Source: an uncultured Clostridia bacterium
Lineage (GTDB): Bacteria > Bacillota > Clostridia > Peptostreptococcales > Acidaminobacteraceae
NCBI GenBank assembly: GCA_927417275.1
Contig: CAKMJV010000026.1
Location: 1 to 63,999, forward strand
Length of the DNA stretch: 63,999 nucleotides
Direction of reading: 5' to 3'
The translations under genes were made by a program, and so were the position numbers. The notes below the pieces were generated by a model that saw only the letters and a program-made list of their open reading frames with translations, did not search any database and was not told the DNA's origin. Within the stretch, counting starts at the first letter, position 1. Each line of letters starts with the position of its first letter. Below are positions 36,701 through 44,975 of this stretch, piece by piece.

Positions 36701-37351
36701 ATGTATAAATTAGCACCTTCAATTTTATCTGCTGATTTTTCGAGACTTTTGGAACATGTTAAGGAAGTAGAATCAGCAGGTGTAGATTATTTGCATATCG
36801 ATGTTATGGATGGTCATTTTGTACCCAATATTTCATTTGGTGCGCCGATATTAAAATCATTAAAAGGAAAAACATCGCTTTTTATGGACGTTCACTTAAT
36901 GATCGAAAACCCAGATCAATATGTTCAGGACTTTGTGCACGCAGGTGCAGACTTAATTAATGTGCATATAGAAACCTGTACACATATTCATAGAACGATA
37001 CAACTTATTAAAAGCCACGGTGTAAAGGCGGGTGTTACGCTTAATCCAGGAACGCCATTAAGCGCAATAGAAGAAATGCTTCCAGAACTCGATATGGTTT
37101 TACTCATGTCAGTTAACCCTGGTTTTGGTGGTCAGAAATACATTGAGGCCACTACAGATAAAATCAAACGTCTTAAAGAGCAGATTTTAAGCAGAGGATT
37201 AACCTGTGAGATTGAAGTAGATGGTGGCATCAATTTGGAAAATGTACGCGAGGTGGTTTCAGCGGGAGCTGATGTTATCGTAGCAGGTTCTGCTATTTTT
37301 AATACGCCTGATATTCACGCAACGGTGAAGGCTTTTAGAGAAGCGATATGA
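36701..37351 (+). CDS. rpe: ribulose-phosphate 3-epimerase
   Basis: Interconverts ribulose 5-phosphate and xylulose 5-phosphate in the pentose phosphate pathway. The 216-aa TIM barrel has LAPSILSADFSRL at the N-terminus, HIDVMDGHFVPN near residue 32 (metal His and Asp), MDVHLMIENP near 64, MSVNPGFGGQ near 137 and EVDGGIN near 172. The last four bases overlap the thiN start. Confidence 0.97.
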   Translation: MYKLAPSILSADFSRLLEHVKEVESAGVDYLHIDVMDGHFVPNISFGAPILKSLKGKTSLFMDVHLMIENPDQYVQDFVHAGADLINVHIETCTHIHRTIQLIKSHGVKAGVTLNPGTPLSAIEEMLPELDMVLLMSVNPGFGGQKYIEATTDKIKRLKEQILSRGLTCEIEVDGGINLENVREVVSAGADVIVAGSAIFNTPDIHATVKAFREAI

Positions 37352-37992
37352 AATGGGGCCTCGTCGCGTTAAACGGCAAAGTAAGTGACGTCCAGAAGTT
37401 AAAAAGGCAAATCGCTAACCATACAAAACATTCTGATTTTGAGTTTGTGATTGGTGTGGATGGGGGATGTGCCTTGCTTCAAAGTTTGGACGTCGTTCCA
37501 AATCTTATATTGGGTGATTTTGATTCGATAGAGTCTCTAGCCACTTATGAAGCCTTATGGCCAAGCGCGGAAGTATTATCTTTCCCAGCGCAGAAAGACT
37601 ATACGGATTCTGAACTCGCGATAGAAGTTATACTGAAGGAAAAACTCGATCGAATTGTTATTATCGGTGCGCTTGGCGGACGAATGGATCATATGCTTGG
37701 GACTTTGTTTTTATTAGACAAAAGCGATAATCTGGTAATCGTTGATGAAAGCAACTGTATCGAACGGATTATAACGCCATTTAATAAAAAAATCGCTGGT
37801 GGTTCTGGCTATGTATCGTTGGTACCAAGTCGTGAGGGCCTTCATGAGATTACCCTAAAAGGGTTTAAATATCCTTTAACGGAGGATACGATTCTCTATA
37901 CGCAAACACGTGGTATTAGTAATGAAGTGATCGAAGACGGTGAGATTATCATTGAGCGTGGTTTAGGATATCTCATTCAATCAATCGATTAA
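37348..37992 (+). CDS. thiN: thiamine pyrophosphokinase
   Basis: Converts thiamine to thiamine diphosphate, the cofactor for transketolase and other enzymes. The 214-aa protein contains IGVDGGCALLQSLDVVPNLI near residue 32, GDFDSIE near 55, FPAQKDYTDSELA near 78 and IGALGGRMDHMLG near 111, all characteristic of the TPK catalytic domain. It overlaps rpe by ATGA. Bacillus has spoVM between thiN and rpmB; only 50 bases with a terminator are present here and no spoVM-like frame was seen. Confidence 0.94.
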   Translation: MKWGLVALNGKVSDVQKLKRQIANHTKHSDFEFVIGVDGGCALLQSLDVVPNLILGDFDSIESLATYEALWPSAEVLSFPAQKDYTDSELAIEVILKEKLDRIVIIGALGGRMDHMLGTLFLLDKSDNLVIVDESNCIERIITPFNKKIAGGSGYVSLVPSREGLHEITLKGFKYPLTEDTILYTQTRGISNEVIEDGEIIIERGLGYLIQSID

Positions 37993-38005
37993 TACGCATA
38001 AAAAA

Positions 38006-38032
38006 AGGTCATGCATATGCATGACCTAATTT
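38006..38032. terminator. bidirectional terminator between thiN and rpmB
   Basis: A 22-base perfect palindrome (38006-38027) made of AGGTCATGCAT and its complement. It is followed by AATTTT on the plus strand and by a run of seven T residues on the minus strand, so it is strongest for rpmB. Confidence 0.9.
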
Positions 38033-38042
38033 TGCTGTTTGA

Positions 38043-38234
38043 TTATACTGCTCTTTGAACTTTACCAGAACGTAAACATCTGCTACAAACTTTGATTCGC
38101 TTAGTTCCGCCGTTTACAGAAGCTTTAACACTTCTTAAATTAACTGACCAAGTTCTTCTATTATGGTTGTTAGCATGGCTGACAGTGTTGCCAGAGATTT
38201 TTCCTTTACCGCATACTTCACATGATCTTCCCAT
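38043..38234 (-). CDS. rpmB: 50S ribosomal protein L28 (zinc-ribbon form)
   Basis: A 63-aa L28 with the family start [15 protein letters not shown] and SVKASVNG in the middle. It carries two CxxC pairs (CEVC near residue 5 and CSRC near 52), so this is the zinc-binding C+ form. It is on the opposite strand to its neighbours, as in Bacillus. GGAGG precedes the ATG. Confidence 0.96.
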   Translation of the reverse strand: MGRSCEVCGKGKISGNTVSHANNHNRRTWSVNLRSVKASVNGGTKRIKVCSRCLRSGKVQRAV

Positions 38235-38279
38235 TTATTACACCTCCTTCGAGTAAATAACTCATAACATAACAAACTT

Positions 38280-38308
38280 ATTTTACCAGAGCACAGAAGA
38301 GATTTCAA
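38280..38308 (-). promoter_or_regulatory. sigma-A type promoter for rpmB
   Basis: On the minus strand TTGAAA and TAAAAT are 17 bases apart, with TGG directly before the -10 box. Confidence 0.8.
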
Positions 38309-38369
38309 GTAAAAGTTGCCGCATAGAATGACTTTTTTGTAATTATTCCATCGTTCACAGCTTATTAAC

Positions 38370-38398
38370 TTGATATTAACTCAATATTACATTAAAAT
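38370..38398 (+). promoter_or_regulatory. sigma-A type promoter for asp23-fakA
   Basis: TTGATA at 38370-38375 and TAAAAT at 38393-38398, spacing 17. Confidence 0.78.
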
Positions 38399-38439
38399 AA
38401 ATAATAAATGGTTATAACTTTCAATCAAGGAGGTAGAAG

Positions 38440-38796
38440 ATGTCCATTAAATTAAATAATGAGATTGGTGATATTACCATTAAAAAAGAGGTAATAGCAA
38501 CTTTGGCTGCGGTGTCCGCTATGGAGTGCTATGGTCTTGTGGGGATGACATATAAATCGGCGAAAAGTGGTCTTGCTAAAATTTTAAAAGGTGAGCACTT
38601 ATCAAAAGGCGTTGAAGTAAGCGCTGATGAAAAAGGTGTCGTTATTAATCTTTATGTGATCGTTCAATTTGGTACTAAATTGTCTGTGGTTGCAGAGAAT
38701 ATTATTGAAAAAGTTAAATATACGATCGAAACACAAACGGGCTTAAATGTTGTTGAAGTTAATTTGAACATTGAAGGCGTAAAAGTTCAAGAGTAA
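38440..38796 (+). CDS. Asp23/YloU family envelope stress protein
   Basis: A 118-aa Asp23-family protein. The conserved helix-strand core includes VIATLAALSAMECYGLVGM-like sequence near residues 17-35, KGVVINLYVIVQFGTKLSVVAENI near 64-87, and the closing strand VVEVNLNIEGVKV. Staphylococcal Asp23 is a membrane-associated alkaline shock protein; the YloU branch typically precedes fakA (yloV), as here with 15 bases between. Its precise role is not established. Confidence 0.92.
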   Translation: MSIKLNNEIGDITIKKEVIATLAAVSAMECYGLVGMTYKSAKSGLAKILKGEHLSKGVEVSADEKGVVINLYVIVQFGTKLSVVAENIIEKVKYTIETQTGLNVVEVNLNIEGVKVQE

Positions 38797-38811
38797 CAGG
38801 GAGGAATTAAG

Positions 38812-40449
38812 GTGGAATTAAAAACCATAAATGCCGAGTTACTTGCTAAAATGTTCAAGCAAGGAACTTATGAGCTTAATAAAAACAAAGAACTTGTTGA
38901 TTCATTAAATGTTTTTCCGGTACCTGACGGTGATACGGGAACCAATATGTCTTTGACGATGAATTCGGCAATAGAAGGCTTATCTAAACAAGTGTTTGAT
39001 TCGGTTGAGGAAGTGACAAAATCAATTTCTAAAGGTTCTCTTATGGGCGCTAGAGGTAATTCGGGCGTTATTTTATCGCAGATTTTCAGAGGTTTTGCAA
39101 AGGGATGTAAAGGCAAAACGGAGATGACTTCAGCGGATTTCTGTCATGCGTTTAAAGAAGCAGCAGATACCGCTTATAGCGCCGTTTTGAAACCCGTAGA
39201 GGGAACGATTCTAACGGTTATTCGCAAGATCGCAGATAAGAGCATGGAATATGCCCATGAGGATTTAGATCTTATTGAACTCATGAAATTGCTCATAAAA
39301 AGAGGCGAGGAAACACTGGAAAAAACACCCGATTACTTACCTGTGTTAAAGCAAGCAGGCGTTGTTGATGCGGGCGGTAAAGGACTTATATTTATTCTTC
39401 AAGGGTGTTTGGACGCGATGGAAGGCAAGTCGATTGACACTGCTTTTGTTGCTCAAACGTATGCCCAATCACCGGCTCAATCTGTGATGCATACAGATGA
39501 TATCCTCTTCGCATATTGCACGGAGTTTATCATAGAAGGCGATAATATGAATGGCGATGCACTTAAATCGATTATTGAAACCATGGGCGACAGTATGGTT
39601 TTTGTGCAAGATGAAGAACTTATTAAAGTGCATGTTCACACGAATACACCAGGTCTTGCGCTTGAAGAAGCCTTAAAGTATGGTAGCCTCAAAAAAGTTA
39701 AAATTGAAAATATGAAAGATCAACATAGTACCATTATAGAAGGCGCACACGGTGAAGAACCAGTTTCAAACGAAAAGACTTTGCAGTATGAAGACGATTT
39801 TGGCTTTATCTCTGTTGCTATGGGTGAAGGTTTTGAAAACATTTTTAAAGACTTAGGCATTCATGGCAATATAACCGGTGGACAGACCATGAACCCAAGT
39901 ACCGAAGACTTCTTAAAGGAAATTGAAAGATGTCCTTCGGCACATATATTCTTGTTTCCTAATAACAGCAACATCATTATGGCTGCAAATCAGGCGAAAG
40001 CATTAAGCGACAAAGATGTTTACGTCATACCGAGCAAGACGATGCCACAGTGTATAACGGCAATGTTAGAATTTGATCGCGAACTTTCTCCAAAAGAGAA
40101 TTTTGAAAAAATGAGCGAAAGTTTGTCACGTGTTAAAACCATCCAAATCACATATGCGGTGAGAGATACTGTTTTTAACGAACTTGAGATTCATAAAGAC
40201 GATTATCTTGCGGTTTCTGATGGAGAAATTAAAGGCGTAGGAAAAGAACGTAACGAAATCATTTTAAAAGCGATTGAAAATACCATTGATTCAGATTCTG
40301 AAATCTTGTCGATCTATTATGGATCAGATGTTACAGAAGAGGAAGCTAATGAGATTGCAGAAAAAATTGAAGGGAAGTATCCTGAACTTGAAATTGATGT
40401 ATATTCAGGTGGACAACCCATTTATTACTTTGTATTCTCGATAGAATAG
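38812..40449 (+). CDS. fakA: fatty acid kinase subunit FakA (YloV, DAK2/DegV-like)
   Basis: A 545-aa protein that phosphorylates fatty acids bound to a FakB (DegV-family) carrier, feeding acyl phosphate to phospholipid synthesis. The N-terminal DAK2/DhaL nucleotide domain contains NVFPVPDGDTGTNM near residue 32, MGARGNSGVILSQIFRG near 80 and KQAGVVDAGGKG near 181. The middle and C-terminal DAK1-like part carries FLFPNNSNI near 383. The start is GTG 38812 after GGGAGGAATTAAG. No fakB lies in this window. A strong terminator follows the stop. Confidence 0.93.
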   Translation: MELKTINAELLAKMFKQGTYELNKNKELVDSLNVFPVPDGDTGTNMSLTMNSAIEGLSKQVFDSVEEVTKSISKGSLMGARGNSGVILSQIFRGFAKGCKGKTEMTSADFCHAFKEAADTAYSAVLKPVEGTILTVIRKIADKSMEYAHEDLDLIELMKLLIKRGEETLEKTPDYLPVLKQAGVVDAGGKGLIFILQGCLDAMEGKSIDTAFVAQTYAQSPAQSVMHTDDILFAYCTEFIIEGDNMNGDALKSIIETMGDSMVFVQDEELIKVHVHTNTPGLALEEALKYGSLKKVKIENMKDQHSTIIEGAHGEEPVSNEKTLQYEDDFGFISVAMGEGFENIFKDLGIHGNITGGQTMNPSTEDFLKEIERCPSAHIFLFPNNSNIIMAANQAKALSDKDVYVIPSKTMPQCITAMLEFDRELSPKENFEKMSESLSRVKTIQITYAVRDTVFNELEIHKDDYLAVSDGEIKGVGKERNEIILKAIENTIDSDSEILSIYYGSDVTEEEANEIAEKIEGKYPELEIDVYSGGQPIYYFVFSIE

Positions 40450-40459
40450 ACCGATGCAG

Positions 40460-40510
40460 AGGCAAGACTTACAAATAGGCAAAGACTATTTGTTGAGCCT
40501 TGCCTTTTTT
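40460..40510 (+). terminator. intrinsic terminator directly before the recG ribosome site
   Basis: AGGCAAG (40460-40466) pairs with CTTGCCT and an inner stem ACAAATAG / CTATTTGT extends it, followed by six T residues ending at 40510. The recG ribosome site CTGGAG begins at the next base, so the terminator and translation start region abut. Confidence 0.87.
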
Positions 40511-40522
40511 CTGGAGATCAAA

Positions 40523-42547
40523 ATGTATAGACAACCATTAACAGCTTTAAAAGGCGTCGGCGAAAAAAAAGCGGCCAAGTTAAAGCGCATTGGACTTGAG
40601 ACTTTTGGCGATGTGCTAACGGATTACCCTCGAAGATACATGGATCGTAGGGTTGTTAAACATGCATCTGAGTTTGATGGCGATACGCCAGGTGTGATAA
40701 AGGCAAAAGTGGTCAGAAAAAGAAAAAAAGTGCTTCAAAAAAGCAAAGGTGATTTACTGATTTTAGATGTCACCGATGGTTTTTATACAGGAGAGATTTT
40801 GTTTTTTTCTGCAAAGTTTTTAGACCATCAAATTGAGGAAGGTGAAAGTTATTTCTTTTATGGCAAGTTGGAGAAAAACGGCCCTTCATTTAAAATGGTA
40901 CAACCTGACTTTGCGATTTCCTCGGATGCATCATTCTTGAGAATTATTCCCGTTTATAATGCCACTTTGGGCATTACCCAGAACGAACTCATCGGTTTGC
41001 ATAAACAGGTTTTAACGGCTTTAAAAGATGAAATTATCGATCCACTACCTGAAATGATTCGTCACATGGGTCGACTTATGCCTTATGAGCAAGCTGTATT
41101 TGAAATACATTTTCCAACTTCTGAAGTGGGATATAAAGCTGCAAAGCAGCGATTGGTTTATGATGAACTGTTCTTTTTACAGATGCGATTAATTTTATTA
41201 AAAAGAAATTATCATAAACCCAATAGAAAGCCATTTGAAATAGACGATCGTATTCAGATCCGAATCGATACATTGCCCTTTAAATTGACGCAAGCACAAC
41301 GCGCTGTTATGGACACTATTTTTGAAGATTTCAAAAGTGGATTTAGCATGAATCGTTTGATTCAAGGAGATGTAGGTTCGGGTAAAACCATTATTGCATT
41401 TTTAGCGCTCATGTGTGCAGTGTTTAATGACAAACAAGGCATACTTTTGGCACCGACGACGTTACTGGCGGAACAACATTATGAAAATTTCATGAAAATG
41501 TTTCCAGATGTGCCATGTGCGCTTTTAACCTCGCATGGTAAAGCATCGGATAAAAGACTGTTAAAACAACAAATCGAATCTCACGAAGTAAAAATTGTGA
41601 TTGGTACCCATGCTGTTTTACAAGAAGATGTTAAGTTTGATGCCCTTGGGGTAGTAATCACAGATGAGCAACATAGATTTGGCATTCGCCAACGATTGAC
41701 AGCGCTTCAAAAATCAGAAAATCCACATGCGCTAATTATGTCTGCCACGCCTATTCCTCGAACGCTTTCACTTATTTTATATGGCGATATGGATATATCG
41801 ATTATCGACGAGATGCCTGCGGGTCGAAAACCGATTAAAACGCATTTTGTTAAGCCCAGCAAGGTAGACGAAATGCATGAATTTATAGAAAGTAAATTGG
41901 TTGAAGGCCGTCAAGCCTATGTGATTTGTCCGCTCATTGAAGCTTCTGAGACGTTGGATCTAAATGCAGCTCAAACGCTTTATGAAACACTATGTCAACG
42001 CTTCCAGCATCATACGGTGGGATTGATTCATGGTAAAATGAGTGCTCAGAACAAAGAGGATGCCATGCAGGCCTTTAAACAGGGGAAAACACAATTGTTG
42101 GTATCAACGACGGTTATCGAAGTCGGCATTCATGTTTCAAATGCGACGATGATGGTGATTATGAATACGGAACGATTTGGTTTGTCTCAACTCCATCAGT
42201 TAAGAGGTCGTGTTGGAAGAGGTGACGAGCAATCCTACTGCTTTTTATTAAGCGACAAACTATCTAAGACTGCCAAAATGAGGGTGGAGACTTTGGTTGC
42301 ATCTAATAATGGTTTTGAAGTGGCTGAGAAGGATTTGGAATTACGGGGTCCTGGTGAAGTGTTTGGCTTAAGACAACATGGTATCCCAGAACTTAAACTG
42401 GCAAATTTATCAAAACATAAAGCGGTTATAGGGACGGTTCAAAAACACATTAAAAATTTGCTAGAAGAATTTCAGTTGGGGCACCCTGAAGCGGTAACAT
42501 TTATTAAAAGCCAGCAAATCGATTTAGAAAAATGGTTCACCTTGTAA
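40523..42547 (+). CDS. recG: ATP-dependent DNA helicase RecG
   Basis: Regresses stalled forks and branch-migrates Holliday junctions. The 674-aa protein has an N-terminal wedge/OB domain (LTALKGVGEKKAAKLKRIG at residues 6-24), Walker A QGDVGSGKT near 281, a DEQHRFGIRQR box near 380, SATPIPRTLSL near 410 and QLRGRVGRG near 557. ATG 40523 follows CTGGAG; the longer upstream frame would start before the terminator hairpin and is rejected. Confidence 0.96.
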   Translation: MYRQPLTALKGVGEKKAAKLKRIGLETFGDVLTDYPRRYMDRRVVKHASEFDGDTPGVIKAKVVRKRKKVLQKSKGDLLILDVTDGFYTGEILFFSAKFLDHQIEEGESYFFYGKLEKNGPSFKMVQPDFAISSDASFLRIIPVYNATLGITQNELIGLHKQVLTALKDEIIDPLPEMIRHMGRLMPYEQAVFEIHFPTSEVGYKAAKQRLVYDELFFLQMRLILLKRNYHKPNRKPFEIDDRIQIRIDTLPFKLTQAQRAVMDTIFEDFKSGFSMNRLIQGDVGSGKTIIAFLALMCAVFNDKQGILLAPTTLLAEQHYENFMKMFPDVPCALLTSHGKASDKRLLKQQIESHEVKIVIGTHAVLQEDVKFDALGVVITDEQHRFGIRQRLTALQKSENPHALIMSATPIPRTLSLILYGDMDISIIDEMPAGRKPIKTHFVKPSKVDEMHEFIESKLVEGRQAYVICPLIEASETLDLNAAQTLYETLCQRFQHHTVGLIHGKMSAQNKEDAMQAFKQGKTQLLVSTTVIEVGIHVSNATMMVIMNTERFGLSQLHQLRGRVGRGDEQSYCFLLSDKLSKTAKMRVETLVASNNGFEVAEKDLELRGPGEVFGLRQHGIPELKLANLSKHKAVIGTVQKHIKNLLEEFQLGHPEAVTFIKSQQIDLEKWFTL

Positions 42548-42594
42548 GCAGGCTTGTTTTAAGGTGAGAACAAATAGGATGAGGATGTGAAAAG

Positions 42595-43152
42595 ATGCGC
42601 GTAATTTCGGGTTCAGCGCGAGGGATTAAGTTAGATGCTCTTGAAGGATTAGACACAAGACCAACAACAGATCGCGTAAAAGAAGCGATTTTTAGTATGA
42701 TTCAAACGCAGATTATCGGTGCAAATGCGCTGGATTTATTTTCAGGTTCAGGTGCGCTCGGTATCGAACTTATTTCTAGAGGTGCGAAGCAGGTTACTTT
42801 TATAGAGAACAATCGTCATGCCATGGCAGTGATCGAAAAAAATCTACTGAAAACGAAAACCGATTCAAAGGCACGCCTTTTGTCATCGGATGTATACAAA
42901 GGCATTGAAAACCTTAAGAATGAAGTTTATAATATTATCATCATGGATCCGCCATATCTTAAAGGGGAAATTAAAAAATGCTTGTCTCTTATCGAGCGTT
43001 TTGATTTATTAGATCAAGAGGGGATGATTATTATCGAACACGCGATTAATGATCCTAATTTAGATGATTTAATAGAGTATTTCTCGTTAGAAAAATCAAA
43101 AAAATACGGAAAAATAGGCATATCCATTTTAAGGAGGACCACATGCGCGTAG
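42595..43152 (+). CDS. rsmD: 16S rRNA m2G966 methyltransferase RsmD
   Basis: A 185-aa SAM-dependent methyltransferase. The N-terminal RVISGSARGIKLDAL and RPTTDRVKEAIFS are family signatures. The SAM loop is DLFSGSGALGIELISRGA near residue 43, and the catalytic motif is IIMDPPYLKG near 117 (DPPY). The 3' end overlaps coaD by 10 bases, the usual rsmD-coaD pair. Confidence 0.96.
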   Translation: MRVISGSARGIKLDALEGLDTRPTTDRVKEAIFSMIQTQIIGANALDLFSGSGALGIELISRGAKQVTFIENNRHAMAVIEKNLLKTKTDSKARLLSSDVYKGIENLKNEVYNIIIMDPPYLKGEIKKCLSLIERFDLLDQEGMIIIEHAINDPNLDDLIEYFSLEKSKKYGKIGISILRRTTCA

Positions 43153-43628
43153 CGGTTTACCCTGGTAGTTTTGATCCTGTGACTTTAGGTCATCTCGATA
43201 TTATTAAGCGGTCAAGTAAGATTTTTGATGAAGTGATCGTAGCCGTTATGTTTAATCGCAATAAAAAGCCTCTCTTTTCAGTGGATGAGCGTATAGCACT
43301 ACTGATTGATGCCACACGTAATATTCCAAACGTGCGAGTTGATTCTCACGAAGGGCTTCTTGTGGATTACTTAAGTAAAAACAATCATCAGATTATCGTT
43401 AAAGGTTTGAGAGCGATTTCTGATTTTGAGGCAGAATTTCAAATGGCAAGTGTCAATCAAAAGTTGTTAAAAGAACTTGAAACGGTATTTATCATGACGC
43501 GGACTGAGTATATGTATTTAAGTTCTAGTATTGTTAAAGAAGTGGCAAATTTTGGAGGCGACATCTCTAATTTCGTCACGGATGAGGTAAGGCAAGCCAT
43601 TGAAAGTAAATTAGGAGGCGGGTTATGA
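43143..43628 (+). CDS. coaD: phosphopantetheine adenylyltransferase
   Basis: The penultimate step of CoA synthesis. The 161-aa nucleotidyltransferase has YPGSFDPVTLGHLDII at residues 6-21 with the (T/H)xGH site, VMFNRNKKPLFS near 35, VKGLRAISDFEAEFQMA near 85 and a C-terminal YLSSSIVKEVA near 121. AAGGAGG within rsmD precedes the ATG. Confidence 0.97.
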   Translation: MRVAVYPGSFDPVTLGHLDIIKRSSKIFDEVIVAVMFNRNKKPLFSVDERIALLIDATRNIPNVRVDSHEGLLVDYLSKNNHQIIVKGLRAISDFEAEFQMASVNQKLLKELETVFIMTRTEYMYLSSSIVKEVANFGGDISNFVTDEVRQAIESKLGGGL

Positions 43629-44167
43629 GTGGTCAAAAAAAGCAAGAATTAGAACTTAGAGTTCTGGAACTGTTAGAGGAATTAGAAGATCGAATAGAGT
43701 CGGCGCCTAACGTGCCTTTAACAGGCAAAATTTTATTTGATAAGCATGAATTGTTAAACATTCTTAAAGACATAAACATGTTATTGCCAGATGAATATCA
43801 GCAAGTGCGGTTCATCAAATCTCAAAAAGAGCAAATTATTGATGAGGCAAATAATATCGCCGAGGAACTTATTAGCAATGCCAGACATGAAGAACTCAGG
43901 ATTATAGAAACGGCTAAAGCGTCAGAAACTGAAATCCTAATAAATGCAACCAATCGTGCAAAAGAGTTAATTAATGAGCATGAAATTATGAGACAAGCGC
44001 GTAATCGAGCGCAAGAATTATTAGAAGATGCTGAAGATAAGGCAGAAGGTATTAGAAAAGGTTCGTATGATTACGCTGAAGAAGTGATGAAACGTGTGGA
44101 ACTAAACTTATCTAAGATTTTACACACGGTTAAAGAAAACATAGATGAACTTGAAGAGTACAAATAA
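43625..44167 (+). CDS. coiled-coil protein, ATP synthase subunit B/E-like
   Basis: A 180-aa hydrophilic, highly charged protein that overlaps coaD by four bases. From about residue 70 it is almost continuous helix with heptads and Ala/Glu-rich repeats (DEANNIAEELISNARHEE), which databases often name ATP synthase B- or V-type subunit H/E-like because of the coiled coil. There is no membrane helix. Such a gene commonly follows coaD in Clostridia. A role as a DivIVA-like scaffold is possible, but the function is unknown. Confidence 0.8.
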   Translation: MSGQKKQELELRVLELLEELEDRIESAPNVPLTGKILFDKHELLNILKDINMLLPDEYQQVRFIKSQKEQIIDEANNIAEELISNARHEELRIIETAKASETEILINATNRAKELINEHEIMRQARNRAQELLEDAEDKAEGIRKGSYDYAEEVMKRVELNLSKILHTVKENIDELEEYK

Positions 44168-44169
44168 TA

Positions 44170-44220
44170 AAAACAACGCAATGACGATGATCGAATCGTC
44201 CGTTGCGTTGTTTTATTTTT
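44170..44220. terminator. bidirectional terminator between the coiled-coil gene and thyX
   Basis: AAAACAACGCAA pairs with TTGCGTTGTTTT, and inside it GACGAT pairs with ATCGTC. T-rich tails lie on both strands. Confidence 0.9.
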
Positions 44221-44223
44221 AGG

Positions 44224-44916
44224 TTATTCTTGCGTTAATAAGGCTTTTAAAGCAACGGGAAACTTCTCAAGGGAGAGTTCTTTGATCGCATTTGCATAGC
44301 ATTGTATTTCGTATTGCGCATGTGCATCTGTTCTTTGGTTGATAAAATGAGAGACACCTTGCAAACTTGTGGTCCAGTACCACCTAACCATAAGGCCATA
44401 AGCACTTGGAATAAATAGTCTTGCTTGTTCCGTTGCAATCTCATTTTCTATGGCCCAATCATAGTTGGCCATGCCGATTTCGATTTGATCGAGCAAGCGT
44501 TTAACCGCTTCAGCGCCTAATCGGGTATCGAGGTTTTCACCGCTTCCCTGTTTAGAATTTTCGGGTTTGCTACGCCATGTGCTTTCGGTTGGGATGTAAA
44601 ATTCAACTTCTTCCGTGATATATCTTCTGCTCGATTCATTCCATGCGGTAAAGGGATCTTGATGCGCTGAGCCGATTATATACTTCCAGGCCTGTCGTGC
44701 TACCATAAGTGGTGCGTAGATTTCAAACTGCAACGTGGCATGTCTAAACGGACTTGTATGATCGTGTGTCGCTAAGAATTTTATGAGTTTTTCGTCCTCT
44801 GGACGCAAATGATCGGTTGCTTTGTTGTAACTAACGCGTGCAGAGTTAACGACAGATAGATCGCTGCCCATAACATCTACCAAACGCACATAACCTTTAT
44901 CTAATATTTTTTTCAT
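44224..44916 (-). CDS. thyX: flavin-dependent thymidylate synthase ThyX
   Basis: Makes dTMP from dUMP using methylenetetrahydrofolate, FAD and NADPH. The 230-aa protein has an N-terminal part with NSARVSYNKATD near residue 24 and THDHTSPFRHATLQFEI near 50. The classical RHRxxSxNxxSxRY signature is modified: RQAWK stands at 74-78 in place of RHR, and NESSRRY at 93-99 is conserved. The C-terminus retains the QRTDAHAQYEI segment with the substrate arginine. GAGGT precedes the ATG. It lies downstream of tmcAL on the same strand. Confidence 0.93.
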   Translation of the reverse strand: MKKILDKGYVRLVDVMGSDLSVVNSARVSYNKATDHLRPEDEKLIKFLATHDHTSPFRHATLQFEIYAPLMVARQAWKYIIGSAHQDPFTAWNESSRRYITEEVEFYIPTESTWRSKPENSKQGSGENLDTRLGAEAVKRLLDQIEIGMANYDWAIENEIATEQARLFIPSAYGLMVRWYWTTSLQGVSHFINQRTDAHAQYEIQCYANAIKELSLEKFPVALKALLTQE

Positions 44917-44975
44917 ATTTACCTCGACTTTCTACTTTGATAGGGTTTTCATATAGATATCCATAAAAGACAGGG

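Noticed and set aside
38043..38234. rpmB inverted inside an otherwise plus-strand operon
   Set aside because: The same inversion between thiN and the asp23-like gene occurs in Bacillus, so it is a conserved layout and not a rearrangement.
40454..40522. Longer recG frame starting at 40454
   Set aside because: It would begin before a strong terminator hairpin, lacks a ribosome site, and adds residues unlike the family.
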